NCBI GenBank assembly: GCA_004297775.1
Contig: SCUE01000022.1
Span: forward strand, 1 to 64,000
Length of the DNA stretch: 64,000 bases
Direction: 5' to 3'
DNA from: Chloroflexota bacterium
GTDB lineage: Bacteria > Chloroflexota > UBA6077 > FW602-bin22
Both the position numbers and the translations under genes were made by a program. The notes under the pieces were generated by a model. That model was not told the DNA's origin. It searched no databases and was given only the letters and a program-made list of their open reading frames with translations. Positions within the stretch are counted from its first letter, which is position 1. Each line of letters begins with the position of its first letter. Shown in pieces: positions 27,595 through 35,693 of this stretch.

Positions 27595-28329
27595 CTATCG
27601 CTTGCTCGGCCGGAGGCGCAGTGCGCGTACCGACTCGCCGACGCGGATCATCGCGCCATCACGCTCGACCGCCCGAGCGAGGCGCGCGCGAAGGGCCGCG
27701 TCGATCGTTACGTACGGCCAGCGCTCGACCGCGTAGGCAGCCAGATCGGCGACTGTGTCGAAGTGATACACGAACTCGAACACAATGAAGCGCTCAGGGA
27801 CAAGGTGCCCCGATGCGATCACGCGATCCATCAACGCTCGCGCCCGAATCACGCGCTGGGTCGTGTCCGAATCGGTCAGGGAAACCTCCTCACCGCGAAT
27901 GGCGCGCCGATCGCGAACGAGGCAGAGGCGCTTTGGCAGCGGCTCCGGGTGGACGTCGAGCACGGCTCCGTACGGGCGCAGCGATCGCGCGATTCGAACC
28001 AGAGCGTCGACGACGCTCTCAGGCTGGAGTCATCACAGCGAGCGCGACAGCAGAGCGACGTCGTAAGCGCCCTGGCCAAGAACGGTCGTGGACACATCGC
28101 CCGTCTCGAACGTCACGTGGCCGCGAAGGGTTTCCGGCATCGCCGCGCGAGCGCGCCCGATCGCTTCCTCAACCGGCTCGATCGCCCGGACCGTCGCCGC
28201 CGCGGCCGCGTAACGCCAGGTCAAGCGGCCGTCGCCGCAGCCGACTTCGACGACATCACGGCCCGAGAAATCGACGAGTCCCCAGATCGCGCGCGTCTCG
28301 TTGCCCTCGGGATCGAGCAGTTCCCCCAT
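27595..28329 (-). pseudogene. Class I SAM-dependent methyltransferase interrupted by two in-frame TGA codons
   Basis: The first 98 codons (28329 to 28036) encode FSGRDVVEVGCGDGRLTWRYA, the SAM-binding motif I, and YDVALLSRSL, motif of strand 4. Two consecutive TGA codons (28035-28030) follow, then the same frame continues without shift as LQPESVVDALVRIARSLRPYGAVLDVHPEPLP, exactly the next expected part, to a stop at 27595. A ribosome-binding site AAGGAG precedes the ATG. Intact reading across the stops implies very recent inactivation, a sequencing error, or recoding of TGA. Homologues commonly have Ser-Leu followed by small or aromatic residues there. Confidence 0.75.
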
Positions 28330-28431
28330 CGGATATCGATCTCCTTGAAAGTGAAGAGTATTTCACCCGTGGAACGCCGTGGCCGCGCGAACCATACTTG
28401 AGCGCGTGAAGACTTTCCTCGACTCCATCTG

Positions 28432-29031
28432 ATGCCCGCCCGCACGAAGAAGCCGGTCACTCTCGCCGCGGATGCGTACGCCTCCGGCCTGGTGTTTCGC
28501 GAGGTCACCGACGAGACGTGGGGCGATTTCGAGAGGCTGTTCGAAAGCCGCGGCGGGCCGCAGTCCTGTTGGTGCATGGCCTGGCGGGCAGCGAATGAAG
28601 AAGCTCGACGCACCGACGGTACAAGTCGAAAGGCTATGATGAAAACGCGCGTTCAGTCTGGCGTTCCGGTGGGGATCCTCGGATACGCGTGTGGTGTTCC
28701 GGTCGCGTGGTGTTCCGTCGCTCCGCGCTGCACCCACCGCGCCGGGCTCGCTGACGCCCAACCAGGCGACGTCAACGAGAACGTCTGGTCCCTGGTCTGC
28801 TTCTTCGTCACGCGCACGGCGCGCGGCAACGGCGTCCTGAAGCGGCTCATCGAAGCCGCCAAGGTTCACGTCAAAGCGCGAGGGGCAACCGTGATCGAGG
28901 CATATCCCGTGGACGAGGATTCCCCCAGCTATCGCTTCGGAGGCTTCGTCTCGTCCTTCGACGAGGCAGGCTTCGTTCGGATCGGACGCTCGGGCACGCG
29001 ACGCCATGTGGTGCGCCTGCGGCTTGCGTAG
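28432..29031 (+). CDS. GNAT-family N-acetyltransferase
   Basis: A 199-aa protein. The GNAT core is visible as VGILGYACGVPVAWCSVAPR (strands 2-3), VWSLVCFFVTRTARGNGVLKRLIEAAKVHVKARG (strand 4 with the acetyl-CoA loop RTARGNGV, the usual Q/RxxGxG/A) and EAYPVDED at strand 5. This overall pattern, including ESRGGPQSCWCMAWR near the N-terminus, is shared by a group of stand-alone GNAT proteins of unknown substrate. The start ATG is 102 nt from the divergent methyltransferase. Confidence 0.82.
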   Translation: MPARTKKPVTLAADAYASGLVFREVTDETWGDFERLFESRGGPQSCWCMAWRAANEEARRTDGTSRKAMMKTRVQSGVPVGILGYACGVPVAWCSVAPRCTHRAGLADAQPGDVNENVWSLVCFFVTRTARGNGVLKRLIEAAKVHVKARGATVIEAYPVDEDSPSYRFGGFVSSFDEAGFVRIGRSGTRRHVVRLRLA

Positions 29032-29321
29032 GCGCGACGACCTTGGCCCAAGATCCTCGCAGCGAGAGATCGGATCACCTACCAACCAATGGGCGTTTGC
29101 GCGGCGGCGGTCCAGACGAGTGTGGCCCCAGGCGCGGCGATCGAGACTCTGCCAGTGCTTTTGGCGGTCGGGATCCTGGCAATCGTCCCGACGCGCCTCC
29201 ACAGAGTCGCCACTCTCGGCATCGCATCGGTGCTCGCTGTCAGCCCGAGGCCTTCCGCTTCGACGAGACCACCACCGCCAGCAAAGTATGCTTCCGCTTC
29301 GACTGAGGTAGACGTCGTTCC
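29032..29321. other. Intergenic stretch without a recognised gene
   Basis: 290 nt between the GNAT and YdeI-family genes. Short frames on both strands are open across it, but none has a convincing start, balanced composition or a known motif. It may hold decayed sequence. Confidence 0.5.
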
Positions 29322-29912
29322 ATGGGTGTTGAGTCGGAGACGGACGCGGTATTCTTCGAAACTGCGGCGGCCTTCTGGGCCTGGCTGGCCCAGAACCACG
29401 CCAGCACCAGGGAGTTGTGGGTCGGGTACCACAGAAAGCACACCGGGCGTCCGTCGATCGATTGGCCGCAGTCGGTCGACCAGGCACTCTGCTTCGGTTG
29501 GATTGACGGGATCCGCAGGCGCGTTGACGACGGCCGGTTCAAGATCCGCTTCACGCCGCGCAAACGGAGCAGCAACTGGTCGGCCGTCAACATCAGGCGC
29601 GTAGCGGAACTCGAGACGTTGGGGCTGATGCACCCCGCGGGCCGCGCGGCATTCGCAGCGCGGCAGGAAGCGAGGTCTGGCACCTACTCCTACGAGCAGC
29701 GACCGGCGGATCTGCCGGAGGAGTATGCGGCGGGAATGCGGTCAGACGCGCAAGCCTGGGCCTTCTGGCAGGCGCAGCCGCCGAGCTACCGCAAGACAGC
29801 GACCTGGTGGATCGTGAGCGCCAAGCGGGAGGAGACGAGGGTGAAGCGGCTGGCAATGCTGATCGAGCACTGCGCCCGCGGCAGGCGGTTCACGCAGTTC
29901 GCGGCGTCATAA
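29322..29912 (+). CDS. YdeI/OmpD-associated family protein
   Basis: A 196-aa protein of the YdeI family, whose members have been linked to antimicrobial-peptide or bacteriocin resistance, though the molecular role is unclear. Family blocks are visible: ELWVGYHRKHTG, SVDQALCFGWIDGIRRRVDDGRFKIRFTPRKRSSNWSAVN in the core, and the C-terminal helical part ending PPSYRKTATWWIVSAKREETRVKRLAMLIEHCARG. The start ATG is at 29322. The next 100 nt lead into the genomic island. Confidence 0.85.
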   Translation: MGVESETDAVFFETAAAFWAWLAQNHASTRELWVGYHRKHTGRPSIDWPQSVDQALCFGWIDGIRRRVDDGRFKIRFTPRKRSSNWSAVNIRRVAELETLGLMHPAGRAAFAARQEARSGTYSYEQRPADLPEEYAAGMRSDAQAWAFWQAQPPSYRKTATWWIVSAKREETRVKRLAMLIEHCARGRRFTQFAAS

Positions 29913-30021
29913 TCGCTGGCGGACGATCGGATGGCGCCGCGGGTGGTGCTCGTCGGGCTGGCCATTTACGTCGTTAAGCCAGCTGTCGGGCGGCACTGAC
30001 CCACGATCTCGATGATTAGTA

Positions 30022-30049
30022 TCAGATCAGAATCTGGCTCCTCGGCCAA
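30022..30049. repeat. Candidate attL, imperfect copy of the tRNA-Asn 3' end
   Basis: Aligned without gaps to 36410-36437, 23 of 28 bases match. The inner part GCTCCTCGGCCAA differs at one base from GCTCCTCGACCAA, which spans the discriminator and acceptor stem of tRNA-Asn; the outer part continues into sequence 3' of the tRNA. Confidence 0.5.
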
Positions 30050-30241
30050 TGGGAAATCGCGAACTTCCCTGACAGTGACCTTTCTGGTCGGCGCCAGGTT
30101 GGCCGCGCGGGGCGCGTCGCGGCTGGCCTACCACTTCGAGGGCGAAGAGCCGCCCGGATTCCCTGAGTCGCGGGAGCCCCGGTCGGCAGCTCGAAGCTGT
30201 ACCGCAACCCGATCGCGCTCGCACAGGAGTGGCAGGCGAGG

Positions 30242-30490
30242 TTGGCCTCGGAGGAGTGCGTTAGCCGGTCCGCCCTCGCCCGCAAACTCGGCGCGACCCG
30301 CGCTCGTGTCACTCAGGTCCTGGGCCTGCTCGAGCTCGCCCCGCAGGTCATCGGAGTGCTGGCCGCCTTGGGCGACCCGTTGCCCAGACCGATCGTGACC
30401 GAGCGGAGCCTGCGCTCGCTCGTCAGGCTTCCGGCCAAGGAGCAGACGCGTGCGATGCAGAGAATTGCCGCCAAGGCAGCAGCCAGTTGA
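30242..30490 (+). CDS. ParB/KorB-type helix-turn-helix protein, possibly truncated
   Basis: An 82-aa frame from TTG 30242; the frame is open from about 30167, adding NPIALAQEWQAR-like sequence. It contains SRSALARKLGATRARVTQVLGLLELAPQV, a helix-turn-helix like that of ParB/KorB proteins, and a C-terminal helical part RSLRSLVRLPAKEQTRAMQRI. Similar small HTH proteins accompany recombinase genes in mobile elements. There is no good start codon or ribosome-binding site and a stop blocks the frame at 30164, so a 5' truncation is likely. It probably belonged to the island's mobility or control module. Confidence 0.5.
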   Translation: MASEECVSRSALARKLGATRARVTQVLGLLELAPQVIGVLAALGDPLPRPIVTERSLRSLVRLPAKEQTRAMQRIAAKAAAS

Positions 30491-30630
30491 CATCACGACC
30501 ATCGGTGTGGGAGATCAGGCACGGCCGAGGTCGCTTCTCGGGCCATCGAAGGGAGCATGTGCAACATTGGGTGCTATCTCCCGAACAGGCATCCCTACCC
30601 ATCGTAAACACAGCATCCTGGACGAAGGGA

Positions 30631-30906
30631 TCATCCGCGCCCTAGCCGAGGCGGCTGATCTTCTGGAGATCGAGCCGTTCTCGCTCGGCGCAGCGTCGTC
30701 GTCAGCTCGCGTGACCTGATCGGGATGAGCCCGTAATGCGCCGTGTCCTTCAAGTCGAGTAAATCGATAAGCGCCTGCGCAGCGCGCCCGCCCGTCGGAA
30801 CGATCTGGCGCAGAAGCGCCGCGGCCTCGCGGTAGTCCTCGCCGCGTGAGCGGCCGTCGAGCGCGCCGCAGCACGCCGCTTCGCTACGCCGCCGTCCCCT
30901 GGACAC
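30631..30906 (-). pseudogene. N-terminal half of a HEPN-like protein, disrupted at a 53-bp repeat
   Basis: The frame reads EDYREAAALLRQIVPTGGRAAQALIDLLDLKDTAHYGLIP and then enters the 53-bp repeat (IRSRELTTTLRRAR). Beyond the repeat it runs into unrelated TARSPEDQPPRLG. The segment LLDLKDTAHYG followed by a helix resembles small helical HEPN-type proteins; that family call is tentative. The missing C-terminal end, LVEFAAEILRR, is found beside the other repeat copy at 35533-35572. The 5' end overlaps the Gp49-like fragment by 23 nt on the same strand, the usual arrangement of paired genes. Confidence 0.5.
30680..30732. repeat. 53-bp perfect direct repeat, left copy
   Basis: Identical base for base to 35573-35625 and in the same orientation; identity stops abruptly at both ends. 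It begins CTCGCTCGGCGCAG and ends GATCGGGATGAGCCC. On the minus strand it encodes part of the HEPN-like gene (GLIPIRSRELTTTLRRAR). The two copies enclose the 1305-codon gene. Confidence 0.95.
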
Positions 30907-31129
30907 ACATCGGCGCCAGCCCTATCGATAGAGCATCGCCGCCTGACTCCTCTGCGCTGCGGGCCCCGTGACCGCCGATCGCGAAGGCCTGTCCCCCCAG
31001 CTCGATCTCCTCCGCGGGCGTTTTGCGAGACGTCTTGCTGAACCCACCGGGCGCCAGGTGCGCTTGGCCAAAGCGGCCCTCCGGAGTGGCCAACACTCGG
31101 AACGTCCGATGCTCGCCCCAGGCGCGCAC
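30884..31129 (-). pseudogene. HigB/Gp49-like (RelE superfamily) toxin remnant
   Basis: The frame reads EVRAWGEHRTFRVLATPEG, then AHLAPGGFSKTSRKTPAEEIEL. This matches the phage-derived Gp49-like/HigB pattern in which a strand with (Y/T)-x-x-R-V is followed by a GF-KK(T/S)-(R/Q)KTP-x-x-EI-(E/D)LA block; the arginines and lysines there cleave ribosome-bound mRNA in RelE-type toxins. The frame is open upstream to about 31200 without a good start, and the expected C-terminal helix is replaced by unrelated residues. Probably decayed. It would be followed by the HEPN-like gene. Confidence 0.5.
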
Positions 31130-31251
31130 CTCGTAGATGTCGCCCGGCTCTCGCCCGGGGGAAAGTTGCCGTCGCTGCCCCGTGGACGTAGTATCCCGGC
31201 GTCCGGGGGGACGGCGGCCGCGCTAGTGATCCGCATCCATGCGGCCGGCCC

Positions 31252-34200
31252 GTGTGGTTGATAATGAATCACGACATGCCCGTCACTCTGTCCCCCGCCG
31301 ATTACCTCCCACACGCTATCGGTTTTACCTCCCGACCGATCGCTCTCCTGGTCGGCTCGGCCCTGTCGCGCTCGCCCGATGGCAGACGTGGCGTGCCCGG
31401 CGTCGACGCAATGGTGGACCTCGTCCACGCCGAGGCTTCCACGCCCGCCCTCCGGCAGAGGCTGGATCGCCTGCTCGACGGCAAGCTGGGCACCGAGCGC
31501 TACCAGATCGCCATGGGCTGGCTCAGTGCGACGCGCGGGCCCCAGGGGGTGCGACGTGTCGTCGCCAGCGCCGTCGCCAGGGCTCGCCGCCTTCCTTTCG
31601 CCGGACCGCCCGAGCAAGAGACCAGCGATGGCGACCCCGCCGAATGGGAAATCCCCACCGCATGCCAGCAGCTCGCGCGCTTCGTCGTGAGCGGCGCCGG
31701 CCGCGTCGGCCCGGTCCTGACCACAAACTTCGACCCGCTGGTGTCGCTGGCCATCAGGGCCGCTGGCGGCCAGCTCAAACGAACCGTCCTCGCTGCCGAC
31801 GGACGTCTACCCAGCCCCGTCGAAGCCGAGGACGGCGTTCATGACGTCGTACACCTGCACGGCTACTGGCGCGCGGATACGCTCCACACCCCTGCCCAGC
31901 TCGCCACCTCTCGCCCTCACCTCACCGCCGCACTGCGACGCCTGCTCGACGATCACGCCCTCCTGGTTGTCGGCTACGGCGGCTGGGACGACGTCTTTGC
32001 CACCGCTCTTTCCCAGCTGATGATGGACGACGATGCCCGCGTCGACGTGCTCTGGGCCTTCCACGAGACCGATTTCGCCCAGGTCGAGGCACGCCACCAA
32101 AGTCTGCTCGACCGCGTGCAGCCCGCCATCATCCGCGGCCGCTTCCGCGCCTATGGCGGGGTTGACTGCCACTCCCAGTTCGGCACGCTCCCGCTCCCCT
32201 CCCCCGGCCCTCCCTCCACCACCCCGCTCTTTCCTGCGCTCACCCTGCGCATCGATCGCGCGTCGAACCCCACGCAGTGGACCATCGATTCCAGCCTCGA
32301 CGGCGCCCGCACCTGCGACGTGCCGTGGCGCCGCGAACCGGGCCTCGCGGCCGCGCTCGACGGCTTCTGGAAGCTCTCGCAGCGCCCAGTCGAGCGCGAC
32401 GCCGAGCGGGCGACGGTGCATGCCCACGCCATCGTTCTCGGAAAAGCGCTCGCTCTCGTTCTCAGCGACCGCGAAACCTCGGCGCTCGAGGACCTCGCGC
32501 GTGGCGACGGCCCGCCGCCATTCCTTGTCGTCGAGAGCCAGGACGACATGATCCTGGCACTCCCGTGGGAGCTGCTCTACCTCGATGACCGCTTCGCCGT
32601 CGCCGACGCTCGCCTCGATGTGGCGCGCTGTGTGCCGACACCCGGTGCCCCAGTGCTGGACCCGCCGAAAGAGTACCTCCGGCTGCTGGTGAACGTGTCG
32701 GCGCCCGACGGCTCCCGCCTCGACTACGAAGCCGAGAGCTACCGCATCACCCGCGCACTGCACGAGCATGCCGGCGTCTTCGTAAACGAGATGGGCGAAA
32801 CCGACGACCTCGTCGCCGGCCTGCAGCGCGAACCTGCTCCGCTGGGCGTCCATTTCTCTGGACACGGCGGGCCGGGCACACTCACCTTCGAGAACGCCTA
32901 CGGCGATCCCGACGAGGTGCCGGTCGCCAAACTGCTGGACGAAATCCGGCGCGCCGCGCCGCGCCGTATTCCACGCTTCTTCTACCTCGCCAGTTGCCAT
33001 GGGAATACATCGCCCGTTCTCGCAGGGACCACCGGTCCAGCCGACGAACAGCCAGGCGCCACTGCGTCCGCGTCGCAGCTTCACCGCGAGGGTGTGGCGC
33101 AGGTCGTGGCCTACTTCGGACCGGTGTACGACGCCGCGTCGACGCGCGCCGCGGAAGCGCTGTATCGCTCCCTGGGTCAGGGCCGCACCACGCGCGACGC
33201 GATCCGCGCCGCCCGCGCTGCGCTCGCGCGCCCTTTCGACCCCGGCGTGGGCGATGTGCTGCGGATCCCTCGCCCAGAAGCCGCAAGAGAGGGAGCAACG
33301 CCGTTCGCCTGGGCCCAGCTTGTCCTCTACCACCGCGGTCCCGACCACCCTCTCAGCCTCCCGATTCCCGTTCGGTACCCCGAAGAGCTCGAGGCCCGGC
33401 CGGCGCGGCACTTCGAAAGTGCGGGCCCCACGCGCCGCGTGTTGCAGACCGGCTTCATCGGCCGGCGCCGCGAGTTGCATGAGCTGAGGCGGCGCATCCG
33501 TGACGGACGCCAGATCCACGTCGTCCAAGGTCTCGGTGGCCTGGGTAAGAGCACGCTCTGCATCGAAGCCCTCAAGCTCTACGCGCACCGCCGACGCGTC
33601 GTGCTCTGGTGCTCGGAGGTTGAGAACGACGTCCGCCCCGCGCCGGCGTTGGCACGCCAGCTCTTGGAAACCCTGGCGGCGACCTTTGGCAGTCAGTGGT
33701 ACGCAGTCGCCGCCGAGGTCGATCGGCTCCCCGACCTGACACCTGCCCGTCAGATCACGGAATACCTACGCGCTGTTCAGTCCCATGCCGGCAGTGTGCC
33801 ACTCGTGCTCTATCTCGACAACCTCGACTCGCTTCTCCACCATCCGGAAACCGCCAACGCCGAGTCGGCCGGTGAGTGGCGCGACGGTGAGACACGCGAG
33901 CTTTGGCACGCGCTCCTTGCGCTGAGCGCTGAGTACCGTGGCTCCGTTGCGATAGTCGCGTCCTGCCGCTATCGACACGACGACTTCGCGGATCACGTGC
34001 TGCCACTGGGCCGCCTCTCCGATGACGCCCTCTTTCGCCTGACCGCCTGGTTCCCTGGTCTGCGCCGGTTGGCGGCCCAGAACCGGGAACGGCTCGTCAC
34101 ACGCATGTCCGGCCACCCCCGCGCCGTCGAGTGGCTCGACAAGCTCGTGCAGAAGAGCCTGCTGGAGTGGGAGCAGCGCTGCGGCGAGTGGCCCGTCCCA

Positions 34201-35169
34201 AGGGATGACGCGTCTTCGCAGCGCGAGTGGGAGCAGATCGTCGCTCCCGCCCTGCCGCCGGTGGACCAGCAGTTGACTCAGGATCTCCTGCTCGATGCTC
34301 TTTGGGCACACATCCTGGATCAGCCGGCACGCAGAATGCTGCTCCGCCTTACGGTCCTGCGCCGGCCGTGGGATTGGGCGTTGATGGCGGCGCTCGGCGA
34401 CCCCGGTGCATCTGATCCGGAACGGGATCACTCTATTCATGCGCTCCTCGGTCGGGCGGGCCTGCTGACCGAGATTCGGGAGCGTCATTCCGGGAACGGC
34501 GAGACGAGGCTGTTCGAGCTTCATCCCACCGTCGTTCGGTTCGCGATCGCGAAGGCGTCAGACGCTGACCGCCTCCGCTCGGAAGCGTTTGGTCTCGCCG
34601 GCCAATCGATGGAACAACGCGCGCGTGTCTCGTCCGACCTCCGCGATGACCTCGACGCCGGCCATTATCTGTTCAACGCCGGCGAGCACGACCGCGCTTT
34701 CGACCTGCTTGCAGGCGCCGCCGAGGCCCTGCAGACGCGGGGACGCAACACCGATAGTCTCGCCGTACTCGACCCGATGCTCGATGCGCGCGCCCAGATC
34801 GGCCTCCGCCTGAGCGAACAGAACCTCGCCCGGCTGTATGCAGTCGCGGCCCAGGCACACGTTGGTGTGGGGCGGCTTGACGCTGCCCGACAGGCGCTCG
34901 CGACTGCCATTGAGCGCTTTCTGCTCTTGACGGCGCGCGATCCGACCAACAGCGAGTGGCAGCGCGACCTGTCGGTCAGCCACATCAGGATCGGCGCCGT
35001 GCTCCTGGCCCAGGGCGACGCGCCGGGCGCCCTGGCCGCCTTCCGCGCCGCGCTCGCCATCCGCGAGCGGCTGGCGCAGCAGGACCCCACCAACAGCCAG
35101 TGGCAGCGCGACCTCCAGGCAGTCCGCCGCAGGATCGCCCATCTCCAAGGGGACGGACCGTCGACGTAA
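31252..35169 (+). CDS. SIR2-CHAT-STAND (NB-ARC)-TPR fusion, candidate antiviral sensor-effector
   Basis: A 1305-aa four-part protein. (1) SIR2-like domain, about 25-310: LLVGSALS (32-39, in place of GAGxS), TTNFDPLV (157-164), HLHGYW (201-206) and VVGYGGWDDVF (239-249), the NAD-binding and catalytic Asn/Asp/His positions. (2) CHAT caspase-like domain, about 400-700: SGHGG (536-540, His538) and ASCHG (580-584, Cys582). (3) STAND ATPase, about 730-1100: GFIGRRREL (734-742), Walker A GLGGLGKST (760-768), Walker B LYLDNLD (853-859), GHPRAVE (954-960) and a winged-helix end FELHPTVVRFA. (4) TPR-like tail to 1300. Starts at 31252 (GTG), 31264 or 31276 (ATG) are equally possible. By analogy with Avs-type and CHAT defence proteins, target binding by the tail would assemble the ATPase and activate NADase and/or protease; this is inference. 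Confidence 0.85.
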   Translation: MWLIMNHDMPVTLSPADYLPHAIGFTSRPIALLVGSALSRSPDGRRGVPGVDAMVDLVHAEASTPALRQRLDRLLDGKLGTERYQIAMGWLSATRGPQGVRRVVASAVARARRLPFAGPPEQETSDGDPAEWEIPTACQQLARFVVSGAGRVGPVLTTNFDPLVSLAIRAAGGQLKRTVLAADGRLPSPVEAEDGVHDVVHLHGYWRADTLHTPAQLATSRPHLTAALRRLLDDHALLVVGYGGWDDVFATALSQLMMDDDARVDVLWAFHETDFAQVEARHQSLLDRVQPAIIRGRFRAYGGVDCHSQFGTLPLPSPGPPSTTPLFPALTLRIDRASNPTQWTIDSSLDGARTCDVPWRREPGLAAALDGFWKLSQRPVERDAERATVHAHAIVLGKALALVLSDRETSALEDLARGDGPPPFLVVESQDDMILALPWELLYLDDRFAVADARLDVARCVPTPGAPVLDPPKEYLRLLVNVSAPDGSRLDYEAESYRITRALHEHAGVFVNEMGETDDLVAGLQREPAPLGVHFSGHGGPGTLTFENAYGDPDEVPVAKLLDEIRRAAPRRIPRFFYLASCHGNTSPVLAGTTGPADEQPGATASASQLHREGVAQVVAYFGPVYDAASTRAAEALYRSLGQGRTTRDAIRAARAALARPFDPGVGDVLRIPRPEAAREGATPFAWAQLVLYHRGPDHPLSLPIPVRYPEELEARPARHFESAGPTRRVLQTGFIGRRRELHELRRRIRDGRQIHVVQGLGGLGKSTLCIEALKLYAHRRRVVLWCSEVENDVRPAPALARQLLETLAATFGSQWYAVAAEVDRLPDLTPARQITEYLRAVQSHAGSVPLVLYLDNLDSLLHHPETANAESAGEWRDGETRELWHALLALSAEYRGSVAIVASCRYRHDDFADHVLPLGRLSDDALFRLTAWFPGLRRLAAQNRERLVTRMSGHPRAVEWLDKLVQKSLLEWEQRCGEWPVPRDDASSQREWEQIVAPALPPVDQQLTQDLLLDALWAHILDQPARRMLLRLTVLRRPWDWALMAALGDPGASDPERDHSIHALLGRAGLLTEIRERHSGNGETRLFELHPTVVRFAIAKASDADRLRSEAFGLAGQSMEQRARVSSDLRDDLDAGHYLFNAGEHDRAFDLLAGAAEALQTRGRNTDSLAVLDPMLDARAQIGLRLSEQNLARLYAVAAQAHVGVGRLDAARQALATAIERFLLLTARDPTNSEWQRDLSVSHIRIGAVLLAQGDAPGALAAFRAALAIRERLAQQDPTNSQWQRDLQAVRRRIAHLQGDGPST

Positions 35170-35532
35170 GCCTGGACTCAACTCGTCCCACCCCGCGCCC
35201 GGCCCGGGCGAGTACGCCGTTAGCTGGGTGCTCCGGCACCGTTGGGCGGACGACCCCCTGAACGTGGCGACATGGGCCCCGGGGACTGTGAGGCCGCGTA
35301 CGCCGTGTGCCTTGACGTCATCGCCGCGCAGCACCACACGACCATCCGTGGCTCGCGGCGTCGTGACCGTCGCCCGTACTAAACGGCATCGCCGGCCACC
35401 GCGTCCGCTGCCTGCCGCCCAACGTCAACACGGCATCCGATCCCAACCGATCGCCCTCGCCGGCACCATGACCCTGTGCGGCTCCACAGAGCTCCTCAAT
35501 CGCAGCAGCGCCATGATCGCGCCCGCCCGACC
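35170..35532. other. Non-coding or decayed stretch inside the island
   Basis: 363 nt after the SIR2-CHAT gene. Open frames exist on both strands but have Arg/Pro-rich composition typical of shadows, and none shows a motif or start. No hairpin with a T-tract follows the large gene's stop that I can identify. Confidence 0.45.
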
Positions 35533-35625
35533 TTATCGGCGAAGGATCTCGGCGGCGAATTCGACCAAGGTCCTCGCTCGGCGCAGCGTCGTCGTCAGCT
35601 CGCGTGACCTGATCGGGATGAGCCC
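35533..35625 (-). pseudogene. C-terminal fragment of the HEPN-like protein
   Basis: Minus-strand reading through the right repeat copy gives GLIPIRSRELTTTLRRAR and continues TLVEFAAEILRR to a TAA at 35535-35533, a sensible helical C-terminus. The residues before the repeat (35626 upward) are unrelated to those at the left copy. Together with 30631-30906 this would make one complete gene end. Confidence 0.55.
35573..35625. repeat. 53-bp perfect direct repeat, right copy
   Basis: Identical to 30680-30732. It lies between the HEPN-like C-terminal fragment on its left and the truncated integrase on its right. Confidence 0.95.
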
Positions 35626-35693
35626 ATATTGCGCTTCGGTCGGCGCGGCCGTGGCCTTCGTCATCGGCCGCCACGTCCACCACCACCCGCCGC

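Noticed and set aside
28363-29487. 374-codon minus-strand frame across the GNAT gene
   Set aside because: Arg/Asp-rich shadow of the GNAT gene; no recognisable domain.
30491-30630. Plus-strand frame containing HSILDEGIIRALAEAADLLEIEPF
   Set aside because: It looks locally protein-like, but I could not match it to a family or find a convincing start, so it is not reported as a gene.
30922-31617. Long minus-strand frame opposite the start of the SIR2-CHAT gene
   Set aside because: Ser/Arg/Pro-rich composition with no motif, and most of it lies antisense to a well-supported gene; only the shorter 30884-31129 frame shows family-like sequence.
31807-33588. 593-codon minus-strand frame antisense to the SIR2-CHAT gene
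   Set aside because: Typical high-GC antisense shadow: Gly/Val/Arg/Glu-rich, no motif, no start signal, and opposite codons of a gene with many catalytic motifs.
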